The translations under genes were made by a program, and so were the position numbers. Below are positions 37,890 to 46,746 of a stretch of DNA of 64,000 nucleotides, in pieces. Source of the DNA: Gammaproteobacteria bacterium (GTDB lineage Bacteria; Pseudomonadota; Gammaproteobacteria; Chromatiales; Chromatiaceae); NCBI GenBank assembly GCA_030065815.1, contig JASJCU010000002.1, positions 1-64,000 of the forward strand, in the 5' to 3' direction. Under the pieces are notes generated by a model. The model saw only the letters and a list, made by a program, of their open reading frames with translations. It was not told the DNA's origin and made no database searches. The number at the start of each line of letters is the position of its first letter. Position 1 is the first letter of the stretch.

Positions 37890-38276
37890 ATGCGGATCAT
37901 CCGCTGGCCGATCGGCCAGCTCATCCTGCTCGCCGACGCGCTGACCGCGCCGCGCCCGCCGCAGCGTGCGCCCGAGGCGCAGGCACGGATCGACGCCGTG
38001 ACCCGCGGGCTCGCGCTGTACCAGTTCAAGACCTGCCCGTTCTGCGTCAAGGCGCGGCGCGCGATGCGCCGACTCGGCGTCACGATCGAGCTGCGTGACG
38101 CCCGCAGCGATCCGCGCTGGCGCGAGCAGCTGATCGCCGAGGGCGGCAAGCTGCAGGTGCCGTGCCTGCGCATCCCGCAGGCCGACGGCGACGCGCGCTG
38201 GCTCTACGAATCTGACGCGATCGTCGCCTACCTCGAGGCCGTGGTCGCCGACAGCCGCGTCGCCGACGCCGCCTGA
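37890..38276 (+). CDS. Glutaredoxin/GST-N-like thioredoxin-fold protein with CPFC motif
   Basis: 'ALYQFKTCPFCVKARRAMRRLGVTIELRDARSDPRWREQLIAEGGKLQVPCLRI'. Confidence 0.85.
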   Translation: MRIIRWPIGQLILLADALTAPRPPQRAPEAQARIDAVTRGLALYQFKTCPFCVKARRAMRRLGVTIELRDARSDPRWREQLIAEGGKLQVPCLRIPQADGDARWLYESDAIVAYLEAVVADSRVADAA

Positions 38277-38470
38277 GCAGCGGCCGCCGGCGCGCCCCCA
38301 TCCAGCCCTTACCCGTCTTGCGGGCGCTGCGTGCCATCGGCCACGGCTTCTGCGGCACGCGCTTGGCGACGCAGCCGGCACGCGGCACGACAGACACGCC
38401 AGAATCCGCGCTGGGACCCGCTCCCCGACCGCCGCGACCCGCACAGGTGCCGCGCCCCCACCAGACCTGT

Positions 38471-38808
38471 CATGGCTGACCCGCAAGCCATCGGCGCCCT
38501 GTCGCGCATCCACGAACTGCTGCTGCAACTGATCGAGTCGCTGCCGGCGCGCGACGGCCGACGGCGCTTCGTCGCCGGCGTGGCTGCCCGGACGCGCGGT
38601 CTACGTCGAGCTGCACCGGCTGCGCGGCAGCGCCATGCAGGACGACGACCTTGCCGCGCGTGTCCGTCACCTGTTCGGCGACGACCGCCTGCCGGTGGCC
38701 GACCCGGCGCTGGAGCCCAGTCTCGGCGCCGCCGACCGTGTCGCATTGCGCAACGGCTGCCTGCACACCCAGCCGAGCCTGCGCCGCACGACCTTCCGCC
38801 ACCAGTGA
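38471..38808 (+). pseudogene. Small ORF with apparent +1 frameshift
   Basis: Frame 1: MADPQAIGALSRIHELLLQLIESLPARDGRRRFVAG; +1 frame continues WLPGRAVYVELHRLRGSAMQDDDLAARVRHLFGDDRLPVADPALEPSLGAADRVALRNGCLHTQPSLRRTTFRHQ*. Confidence 0.4.
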
Positions 38809-38839
38809 CGCCGACGCGGCGCGTCGTCGTTGCCGTCGC

Positions 38840-39520
38840 TCAGCGCAGCACCTGCAGCAGGCGGATCTCGAAGATCAGGGCCTCGTTGGGGCCGATGTCG
38901 CTGCCGGCACCGCGCTCACCGTAGGCCAGCGCACTGGGCAGGAAGACCTGCCAATGGTCGCCGACGCGCATGTTGGAGATCGCCTCGCGAAACCCGGGGA
39001 CGACGCCGGACAGCGGGAAATCGGCCGGTTCGCCGCGCTCGACCGAGCTGTCGAACACGCTGCCATCGATACGCGTGCCGTGATAGTGCACGCGCACCCG
39101 GTCCTGTGCGGTTGGCTGTTCACCGTCGCCCGAGGCCAACGCACGGTATTGCAGGCCGCTCGGCAGCACGACGACATCCGGTTTGCCGGCGTTCGCCGCG
39201 AGGAACGCCTGGCCGGCCTCGAGGTTGGCCTGGGCCTGTTGCGCGCGCTGCTCGGTGAACTGGCGCTGCTGCGCGACCACGGCGTCGCGCATCTCGGCAT
39301 CGCTGAGGCGCAGTGCCCGACCGCTCATGACATCGTCGATCGCCGTGGCGAAGGCCTGGCTGTCGAGGCGCTCGATGCCCTGCTCCTTGAGCATCTGGCC
39401 GAGGCGCACACCCATCGTGTAGCTGTAGCGCTCGGAGACGCTCAGCGGCGACACGTCGGCCGCGTCCGCGGACACCACCCAGAGGCCCAGCAACGAGGCG
39501 AAGAAAGCGCGTTTTTGCAT
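38840..39520 (-). CDS. FKBP-type peptidyl-prolyl isomerase, Mip/FkpA type
   Basis: Signal peptide, helical N-domain, FKBP 'RVRVHYHGTRIDGSVFDSSVERGEPADFPLSGVVPGFREAISNMRVGDHWQVFLPSALAYGERGAG'. Confidence 0.93.
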   Translation of the reverse strand: MQKRAFFASLLGLWVVSADAADVSPLSVSERYSYTMGVRLGQMLKEQGIERLDSQAFATAIDDVMSGRALRLSDAEMRDAVVAQQRQFTEQRAQQAQANLEAGQAFLAANAGKPDVVVLPSGLQYRALASGDGEQPTAQDRVRVHYHGTRIDGSVFDSSVERGEPADFPLSGVVPGFREAISNMRVGDHWQVFLPSALAYGERGAGSDIGPNEALIFEIRLLQVLR

Positions 39521-39671
39521 GATTTATCATCCAGTTGGGGAAACCGGCTCCCAGTATCGGAAATCTGACCCTGAAACCGGCAACGTACTTCACAGATTGC
39601 ACCGCGCGCTATCAATGCGCCGCGGCGGCTGTCGATAATACAGGCAACGGCGCAGTACGCGGACGCAGCAG

Positions 39672-39899
39672 ATGATCGGCAAACTCGGCAACACGGCCCT
39701 CCAGGGCATCCAGCGCAGCACGCAGGGCATGGCGCGCAGTGCCGTGGAGATCGCGCGCGCGTCCCAGCCCGGCGATCAGCAGAACATGACCCGCGCCCTG
39801 GTCGAACTAAAGCAGCACGAACACGCCGCGAAGGCCAACATCAAGACCCTGGCCGTCGCCGACCGCCTGCTCGGCTCGCTGCTCGACGTCAAGGCCTGA
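39672..39899 (+). CDS. Small protein resembling the C-terminal segment of flagellar rod/hook proteins
   Basis: 75 aa; 'NMTRALVELKQHEHAAKANIKTLAVADRLLGSLLDVKA' resembles FlgC/FlgG-type C-termini. Confidence 0.55.
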   Translation: MIGKLGNTALQGIQRSTQGMARSAVEIARASQPGDQQNMTRALVELKQHEHAAKANIKTLAVADRLLGSLLDVKA

Positions 39900-39918
39900 G
39901 CGGCGATCGCCGCGCGTA

Positions 39919-40761
39919 TCAGGCGGCCGCGAAACGCATCGAGAAATCCGTCGCCCGCACGTTCTTCGTCAACTCCCCGACCGAGATGAAGTCGACACCG
40001 GTCCGGGCGATCGCGGCGACGCTGTGCAGACTGACGCCGCCCGAGGCCTCGAGCGCCGCCCGCCCGGCGGTCCGTAGCACCGCCTCGCGCAGCCGCGCGT
40101 TGTCGAAATTGTCGAGCAGGATTCGGTTCGCGCCGGCGGCCAGCGCCTGATCGAGCTCGTCGATGTCCTCGACCTCGACCTCGACCGTCACGCCGTCGCC
40201 GGCCAGCCGCCGCGCCGCCCCGAGCGCCGCGGCGATCGAACCGGCCGCCTGGATATGGTTTTCCTTGATCAGGATCGCGTCGTACAGGCCGACCCGGTGG
40301 TTGCTGGCACCGCCGCAGCGCACGGCGTATTTCTGCGCCAGGCGCAGGCCGGGGACGGTCTTGCGGGTGTCGAGGATGGTCGCGCCGCTGCCGGCCACGG
40401 CGGTGACATAGGCCTGCGCCAGCGACGCGGTGCCGGACAGCGTCTGCAGGAAGTTCAGCGCGGTGCGTTCGCCGCTGAGCAGCGCGCGCGCCGGACCATG
40501 GACGTCGCAGACCACGTCATCGCGATCGAGTTGATCGCCGTCGTGTGCCGACCAGTCGACCGTGATCGCCGGATCGAGCTCGCGGAACACGGCATCGAAC
40601 CAGTCGCAGCCGCACAGCACCGCCGCCTCGCGGACCACGACCTGTGCATGCGCCGCCGCCGCGGCCGGCACCAGCGCCGCGGTCAGGTCGCCGCTGCCGA
40701 TGTCCTCGGCCAGCGCCGTGCGCACCTGGCGGGCGACGAGTTCGCGATCGGGGTGCGGCAC
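39919..40761 (-). CDS. nadC: Nicotinate-nucleotide pyrophosphorylase (carboxylating)
   Basis: 'EDIGSGDLTAALVP', 'LNFLQTLSGTAS', 'ILDTRKTVPGLRLAQKYAVRCGGASNHRVGLYDAILIKENH'. Confidence 0.97.
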   Translation of the reverse strand: MPHPDRELVARQVRTALAEDIGSGDLTAALVPAAAAAHAQVVVREAAVLCGCDWFDAVFRELDPAITVDWSAHDGDQLDRDDVVCDVHGPARALLSGERTALNFLQTLSGTASLAQAYVTAVAGSGATILDTRKTVPGLRLAQKYAVRCGGASNHRVGLYDAILIKENHIQAAGSIAAALGAARRLAGDGVTVEVEVEDIDELDQALAAGANRILLDNFDNARLREAVLRTAGRAALEASGGVSLHSVAAIARTGVDFISVGELTKNVRATDFSMRFAAA

Positions 40762-40808
40762 GTGCGGTTGCGCAGCGGGTCAGTCGATCGGACCAGGCGA
40801 CGTCGCGC

Positions 40809-41153
40809 TCAGCGGATGTCGAGCAGTTCGACCTCGAACACCAGCGTCGCATTCGGCGGGATCACGCCACCGGCGCCCTGCGCGCCGTAACCGAGCTGCG
40901 GTGGGATCGTCAGCTTGCGCTTGCCGCCGACCTTCATGCCCGCGACGCCCTCGTCCCAGCCGCGGATCACCATGCCGCGACCGAGGGCGAAATCGAACGG
41001 CTGGTTGCGGTCGACGCTGGAATCGAACTTGCTGCCGTCGGTCAGCCAGCCGGTGTAGTGCACGACCACCTGCTGCCCCGCGGCAGCGACGGCGCCGTCG
41101 CCGTCGACGAGGTCTTCGTACTTGAGTCCGGAATCGGTGATCTGCTCTGCCAT
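40809..41153 (-). CDS. FKBP-type peptidyl-prolyl isomerase
   Basis: '[85 protein letters not shown]'. Confidence 0.95.
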   Translation of the reverse strand: MAEQITDSGLKYEDLVDGDGAVAAAGQQVVVHYTGWLTDGSKFDSSVDRNQPFDFALGRGMVIRGWDEGVAGMKVGGKRKLTIPPQLGYGAQGAGGVIPPNATLVFEVELLDIR

Positions 41154-41376
41154 CGCTGCCCCCTGTCGTTGTGCATGGCGCGCACACGGACCATGACGGG
41201 TCCGCGGCGGCGCCCCGGATTCTAGCCGAATCGCCGCGCAGCTGCGCGCGCCGTCGGGGCAGGCCATCGCGGCCGCGATAACGTCGGATCATCGCACTGC
41301 CGCGGGTGTTGGCGGGCGCCGACGGCAGGCGCGCAGCGCTGCCGCTTGCCGGCGCGTCGAACGGGTCGGGAATCGG

Positions 41377-43647
41377 TCAGGCGGGCTGGGTGTCGCCGCC
41401 GGTGTCTTTGAGCGCGCCGAGCATTGCGCTCAGTGCGCGGTCCATCAGCGGCGTGTTGAGGTCGTCGAGGACGCGCGCGCGGCCGTCACGGAACAGCGCG
41501 GCGAGTTCGAGCAGCGTCATCTCGGCGACCTTCATGCCCTTGCGGTTGACGAAGATGCAGTTGCTCGTCACCTCGCTGCGCCACGACAGCTTACCGCGCA
41601 CCCAGCTGTCGTCGCTGCCGCGCCATTCGATCCATTTGCCGACGACCATCGCACGCGCGGTGTCGGTGTGCGCGTCCTCGATGACCTCCTGCTCGTCGTC
41701 GATGCCGCGCAGCACCGAATCGGGGATCACCTCCTCGAGCAGCGAGCTGTCGCCGGCGTCACTCTCGCCGCGCAGTGCCGCGATGTGGCAGGTCTGCAGG
41801 TCCTTGAACAGCTGACCGGCACGATGCTGGTCGAACGAGATGTTGTTGAGGCCGTCGCGCAGCTTCTTCAACAGGTCCGGGATGGCCTTGAGCAGCTTCT
41901 GCCGCTCGGGCTGCTCGATCTTCGGCTGCACGCTCCAGATCAGTTCCTCGACCGCGTCGAAGGCGTGCTTCCACGCGACGCTCTCCTCGCCCTCGCGCAG
42001 GTAGGCGAGCAGCATCACGTCATGCCAGCCCTCGCGCAGGATGTTGACGACCGCGGTCGGCAGGTCGGGGTTGGCGACGCGGAAATCGTTGAGTACCTCG
42101 GCGACGCGGCGGCGCGCGATCAGCAGCTGTTCCTGGCCACGCGTGACCTGGTTGATGCGTTCCTCGGCGACCTCGGCGCCGCGCGCCTCGCGCTCGACGA
42201 AGTTGGCGAACTCGTCGTACAGCTGCGCGAACAGCCCGACGTCATCGCTGAACTCGCCGAGGATGCGCGTGACGATGGTCTCGATGCGGCCGTACAGCGA
42301 CTTGGCCGAACGGTCGCCGTCGTCGACCCAGGCCATGCCCGCCTTGGCCAGTGCGTTGAGCAGGCGGCGCGCCGGGTGCTGCTTGTTGCTGAAGAAGCTG
42401 CGGTCGATCACGGCGACCTTGAGCATCGGGATCTGCAGGCGGCCGAGCAGTGCCTTCATCGCCTCCGGCACGTTGCTGTCGTCGAGAATGAACTCGAACA
42501 GCATGCCGACGACATCGATCAGGTCCTGGTCGACCTGCTGCAGGCGCTTGGCCGGGGCGTCGGCCGAACCCATCTCGAGCTGGCGACCGAGGTTGACCAG
42601 CATCTCGCCCTGCAGCTGCTCGATCTCGGCGCGGCTGACCGGCGCCTCGACCGAGGCCTCGCGCTGCAGCCCGTGCAGCGCGTTGAGCAGTTCATTGGAC
42701 GCGACCACGGGCAGGTGCGCGTACTCGGCGCCAGGGCCGCCCGGCAGGTAGCTGGAGTGAAGGTTGGCCGCACCGTGCCCGCGGCGTACCGACAGCAGCT
42801 GGCCGAGCAGGCCGAGGATCTGCTCCTGGCTGACCTCGTCGGCGATCGTCGCGGCGCCGCCGACGTCGACGCTCGGCGGCGGCTCGCTCGGCGCGCCCTC
42901 CTGCCGGGCACGCTGCACCGACGGGGCCACCGGGTTGCGGCGCACGCGTTGCACGATCTTCGGCAGTACCCCGGCCTCGACCAGGGTGTCGTTGAGTTCG
43001 TCGTAGAGGCCGCCGACGTAACCCATCACGTAGCGGTCGAACAGCTTGAATACGACCAGCCGGACCCCGAGCTCGCCGGCCCACTGGCGCATCGCGTCGC
43101 GGAAGCCGTCGGCCATCACGTACGGTCCGACCGGGTTCTGGCGGGTCGTCAGATCGGGGATGCCGACCATCTGCGCGAAGCGCATGTTCAGTGCGAACAG
43201 TTCGCGGTGGTAGCGGTTCTCGGCCTTCGACACCATGCCGCTGACCGCGAGGTTCTCCTCGAGTTCGTCGTTGTCGACCAGGCTCAGTTCGTCGTCGACG
43301 GCGGCCTCGGCGTCGGTTTCGCCGCCGGTCACCTGCGGATGCAGCCAGAACTTATCGAAGGTCTCGAGGTGGCCGTTGAGGAACGCCTGGTCGATCGCGT
43401 CGCGCAGCTTGCGCAGTTCGCGCATCGCGTCGAAGTAACGGGTCTGCAGGACGTCACTGGCGGACTTGTCGGCGAGCTGGTAGAGCTCGTCGTCGACGTG
43501 CTCGAACAGCTCCTGCATCAGGCGCGGCAGCGTGTCGGCGAGGTGGCGCCGGCAGCGCGAGACCAGTTCGTGCGTGCGCGCGTCAGCGACCCGCCTGCGG
43601 CCGCCGCCCAGGTTCTGGTCAAAAGAAACCACGTTATCGCGCGCCAT
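41377..43647 (-). CDS. DUF1631 family protein
   Basis: 756-aa protein with DUF1631 layout ('VVGKWIEWRGSDDSWVRGKLSWRSEVTSNCIFVNRKGMKVAEMTLLELAALFRDGRARVLD'). Confidence 0.85.
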   Translation of the reverse strand: MARDNVVSFDQNLGGGRRRVADARTHELVSRCRRHLADTLPRLMQELFEHVDDELYQLADKSASDVLQTRYFDAMRELRKLRDAIDQAFLNGHLETFDKFWLHPQVTGGETDAEAAVDDELSLVDNDELEENLAVSGMVSKAENRYHRELFALNMRFAQMVGIPDLTTRQNPVGPYVMADGFRDAMRQWAGELGVRLVVFKLFDRYVMGYVGGLYDELNDTLVEAGVLPKIVQRVRRNPVAPSVQRARQEGAPSEPPPSVDVGGAATIADEVSQEQILGLLGQLLSVRRGHGAANLHSSYLPGGPGAEYAHLPVVASNELLNALHGLQREASVEAPVSRAEIEQLQGEMLVNLGRQLEMGSADAPAKRLQQVDQDLIDVVGMLFEFILDDSNVPEAMKALLGRLQIPMLKVAVIDRSFFSNKQHPARRLLNALAKAGMAWVDDGDRSAKSLYGRIETIVTRILGEFSDDVGLFAQLYDEFANFVEREARGAEVAEERINQVTRGQEQLLIARRRVAEVLNDFRVANPDLPTAVVNILREGWHDVMLLAYLREGEESVAWKHAFDAVEELIWSVQPKIEQPERQKLLKAIPDLLKKLRDGLNNISFDQHRAGQLFKDLQTCHIAALRGESDAGDSSLLEEVIPDSVLRGIDDEQEVIEDAHTDTARAMVVGKWIEWRGSDDSWVRGKLSWRSEVTSNCIFVNRKGMKVAEMTLLELAALFRDGRARVLDDLNTPLMDRALSAMLGALKDTGGDTQPA

Positions 43648-43945
43648 ACATCGTCCTCGAGACTATGACGTCATCGGGCGGCATCCGTTCAGCCCCTGTA
43701 TGCAGATTCTGTGAAGGGCCGGCCGTCGCATCAGTGATACGAATCACGCTTTGCCTCGCGCTCCCTGGGGGCGTTCGACCGGCGGTGAACGGATTCACAC
43801 TAACCTGGGATCGAGTCGCCTATGCGGGCAGTGCGGCGATGCCGGCGCCATCTGCCAGTAACTAGCGGCCGGTGACGGCGAATCATGACCAGAAATCGCG
43901 TTCGGGTGATAAGTTATCGCCATCCCCGGGATTTGCCAATCCGCA

Positions 43946-44317
43946 ATGTTCGACAACCGACAACAGGCCGCCGACTGGTCGCCGCCGACACTCAGCCAGT
44001 TCGACTTCCACGCCCGTCTCGAGGCGCTGACGGGAGCGGCGCTGGTCATGTTCAGCGGGGCCGGCTGCGGCGCCTGCCGCCACCTCCGCCGGGTGTTTGC
44101 CGAGGTCCACCGGCAGCGCCCGGACTGGGGCCTGTTCGAGATCGATGCCGGGCGCGACCAGGCCCTGTGCAACGAGTTCGAAGTCTTTCATTTACCGACA
44201 GTTTTTCTGTTTTCCGACGGCCGCTTCCACTGCCAGCTCGAGGCCGAGGCACGGCCGTCGGCGATCATCGCGGCGACCGTCGCTGCACTGCAGCAAGCGG
44301 CCGACGAGGCACCGTGA
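43946..44317 (+). CDS. Thioredoxin-fold protein
   Basis: 'ALVMFSGAGCGACRHLRRVFAEV..WGLFEIDAGRDQALCNEFEVFHLPTVFLFSDGRF'. Confidence 0.85.
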   Translation: MFDNRQQAADWSPPTLSQFDFHARLEALTGAALVMFSGAGCGACRHLRRVFAEVHRQRPDWGLFEIDAGRDQALCNEFEVFHLPTVFLFSDGRFHCQLEAEARPSAIIAATVAALQQAADEAP

Positions 44318-44892
44318 CGCCGCCCGGCAGACACTGGCTGGGCGGCGTGCGCCGCGAACCGTCGCCGAATGCCGACGAACGCCCGGCCGACGCCGACGTC
44401 GACCTGCTGGTCGTCCACAACATCAGCCTGCCGCCGGGCGAGTTCGGTGGCGGGCATATCCGCGACCTGTTCCTGAACCGCCTCGACCCGGCCGCGCACC
44501 CGTACTTTGCCGCTATCGCCGAGCTCAAGGTCTCGGCCCACCTGCTGGTACGGCGCGACGGCGAGGTCATCCAGTTCGTCGCCCTCGACCGTCGCGCCTG
44601 GCATGCCGGGCAGTCGTCGTTCTGCGGCCGCGAACGCTGCAACGACTTCTCGATCGGCATCGAGCTGGAGGGCACCGACGAGACGCCGTTCACGTCGGCA
44701 CAGTACACCGCACTTGTCGACCTTACGGTTCGGATTCGCGACATTTACCCGCAGATCGCCGACGATCGCATCGTTGGGCACGCCGACGTCGCGCCCGGTC
44801 GCAAGACCGACCCGGGGCCGGCCTTCGATTGGCGTCGCTACCGCAGGCTGCTGCTGGCGACTGCCGCGCGGCGACCGGCGCGGCGCAGTTGA
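44314..44892 (+). CDS. ampD: 1,6-anhydro-N-acetylmuramyl-L-alanine amidase AmpD
   Basis: 'DLLVVHNISLPPGEFGGGHIRDLFLNRLDP..VSAHLLVRRDGEVIQFVALDRRAWHAGQSSF', 'GHADVAPGRKTDPGPAFDW'; GTG start overlaps the upstream stop. Confidence 0.94.
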   Translation: MTPPGRHWLGGVRREPSPNADERPADADVDLLVVHNISLPPGEFGGGHIRDLFLNRLDPAAHPYFAAIAELKVSAHLLVRRDGEVIQFVALDRRAWHAGQSSFCGRERCNDFSIGIELEGTDETPFTSAQYTALVDLTVRIRDIYPQIADDRIVGHADVAPGRKTDPGPAFDWRRYRRLLLATAARRPARRS

Positions 44893-44932
44893 CGTAGAAT
44901 CCGCGGCCTGGAACAGCAACCCCGCGATTGCG

Positions 44933-45844
44933 ATGACCTTTCTGAGCGTCCTGGTGGCTCTGCTCGTCGAGCGCGCCCTCGAACAGTATCGGCCCCGGCG
45001 GCGGCATACCTGGTTCGCCGGCTACTGCCGGCGGCTGGCCGGCAGCGACGCGGCCCGGCGCCTGATGTCGCGACCGTGGGGCGGCGTGCTCGCGCTGCTG
45101 CCGCTGCTGCTCGTCGTCGGCTGGCTGCAGGCCCTGTCTCACGACCTCGGATGGCCGCTGGCGTTCGCGTTCGGCACCCTGGTGCTGCTGTACGCGCTCG
45201 GCCCGCGCGACCTCGGCGACGAGGCCGAGGCGTTCCTGGCCGCCCGCGACCGCGGTGACGACGACCGGGCCAACACGCTCGCCGCGCAGTTGTGCATCAG
45301 CGCGGCACCGCGCCAGGAGCCGCGGCGCTCGTTCGCGGTCGCTCGCGCCGTCGTCGTGCTGGCCAACCGCCGGCTGATCGGGCCGGTCTTCTGGTTCGTG
45401 CTGTTCGGCGCGGTCGGCGCCGCCGCCTACCGCGCTGTGCACCTGCTCGCCGAGCGCCTGCACGCCGAGGACTGCCCGGCGGGCATGCGCCGCTACAGCG
45501 ACGAGCTGCGCCACATCGTCGAGTGGGCGCCGGCGCGCCTGACGGCGATCGGCTACGCGATCGCCGGCAACTTCGACGCCGTCGCCCACGCCTGGCGGAC
45601 CTTCGACTACGAGCCCGGCGACGGCCCGCTGACCGAGGCCGAGAACCTGCTCGCGCAGACCGGTCTGGCCGCGCTCGACACCTTCCCCGACGACGCCGAC
45701 GAGCTCGCCGGCGGCACCGAGATCACGCCGGGCCACGTGCTGGTCCCGCCGGTCGTCGAAGACGCGCTGGCCCTGGTCTGGCGCAGTCTCGTGCTGTGGG
45801 TCACCGTGATCGCCGGCGGCAGCCTGGTCGCCGCACTGGCGTGA
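44933..45844 (+). CDS. ampE: AmpE-like regulatory signaling membrane protein
   Basis: 'MTFLSVLVALLVERALEQYRP', TM segments, 'RRLIGPVFWFVLFGAVGAAAYR'; follows ampD. Confidence 0.85.
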   Translation: MTFLSVLVALLVERALEQYRPRRRHTWFAGYCRRLAGSDAARRLMSRPWGGVLALLPLLLVVGWLQALSHDLGWPLAFAFGTLVLLYALGPRDLGDEAEAFLAARDRGDDDRANTLAAQLCISAAPRQEPRRSFAVARAVVVLANRRLIGPVFWFVLFGAVGAAAYRAVHLLAERLHAEDCPAGMRRYSDELRHIVEWAPARLTAIGYAIAGNFDAVAHAWRTFDYEPGDGPLTEAENLLAQTGLAALDTFPDDADELAGGTEITPGHVLVPPVVEDALALVWRSLVLWVTVIAGGSLVAALA

Positions 45845-46653
45845 CCCGGCGCGCGCTGCTGCTGTTGCTCGCCGCCGCGACCGCCGGCGCCGCGCCGCTG
45901 CAGGTGACCGATGATCGCGGCCTGCACGTTCAGCTGCCGGTCGCCGCGCAGCGGATCGTGACGCTGGCGCCGCACGCGACCGAGCTGGTCGTCGCCGCCG
46001 GCGCGGCCGACGCGCTGGTCGCGATCGCGGCCGGCTCACCGACGAACGGCGCGCTCGCGGCGCTGCCGCGGATCGGCGGCCCTGGGCCGCTCGACCGCGA
46101 ACGCCTGCTCGTGCTGCGCCCCGACCTCGTGATCGCCTGGGATTCGGGCAACCGCGCCGCCGACCTCGACTGGATCGCGCGCACCGGCGTGCCGCTGTTC
46201 CGCAGCGAACCGCGCGACGCCGACGACATCGCCGACACGCTGGTCGCGATCGGCCGTCTCACCGGCAACACCGCCACGGCGACCGCGGCGGCGGCGGCGT
46301 TCCGCCGCGCGCTGCGCACGCCGTGCGCAGACCTGCCGCGACAGCCGGTCTACGTCCGCGTCTGGGATCGTCCGGCGATGTCGCTGGGCGGGCGGCACTG
46401 GCTCAACACGGTCCTGCCGCTCGCCGGCTACCGCAACGTCCTCGCGGCGCAGCCGCGCGGCGCGATCCGCATCGCCCCGGAGGCGCAGCTCGCGCTGCAG
46501 GCCCTGCCCAGCGTGTCGCTGGTCCGCCGCCATGACGGCAGCGCCGCCGACCGCCTCGCCGAGCTGCTGTCGCGACCCGGCCCGCGCCTCGCCGATGCCG
46601 TGCAATTGCTGTGTCGGCAGCGCCTGCGCCTGGCGGCGTCGCCGCGGCGCTGA
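45841..46653 (+). CDS. btuF: Cobalamin-binding periplasmic protein, BtuF-like
   Basis: 'QRIVTLAPHATELVVAAGAADALVAI..RPDLVIAWDSGNRAADLDWIARTGVPLFRSEP', 'GRHWLNTVLPLAGYRNV'; GTG start overlaps the ampE stop. Confidence 0.82.
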   Translation: MTRRALLLLLAAATAGAAPLQVTDDRGLHVQLPVAAQRIVTLAPHATELVVAAGAADALVAIAAGSPTNGALAALPRIGGPGPLDRERLLVLRPDLVIAWDSGNRAADLDWIARTGVPLFRSEPRDADDIADTLVAIGRLTGNTATATAAAAAFRRALRTPCADLPRQPVYVRVWDRPAMSLGGRHWLNTVLPLAGYRNVLAAQPRGAIRIAPEAQLALQALPSVSLVRRHDGSAADRLAELLSRPGPRLADAVQLLCRQRLRLAASPRR

Positions 46654-46746
46654 CGCCCGGCCGTGGCGCCCGCGCACCTCAAGGCTGCCGCAACCGGGAC
46701 GCTATACAAAAAGTTCGGCAACGGCGGTGGGCAAGGGACGCGGACC

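Noticed and set aside
41668-43668. 666-aa + strand ORF
   Set aside because: Shadow of the DUF1631 gene on the minus strand.
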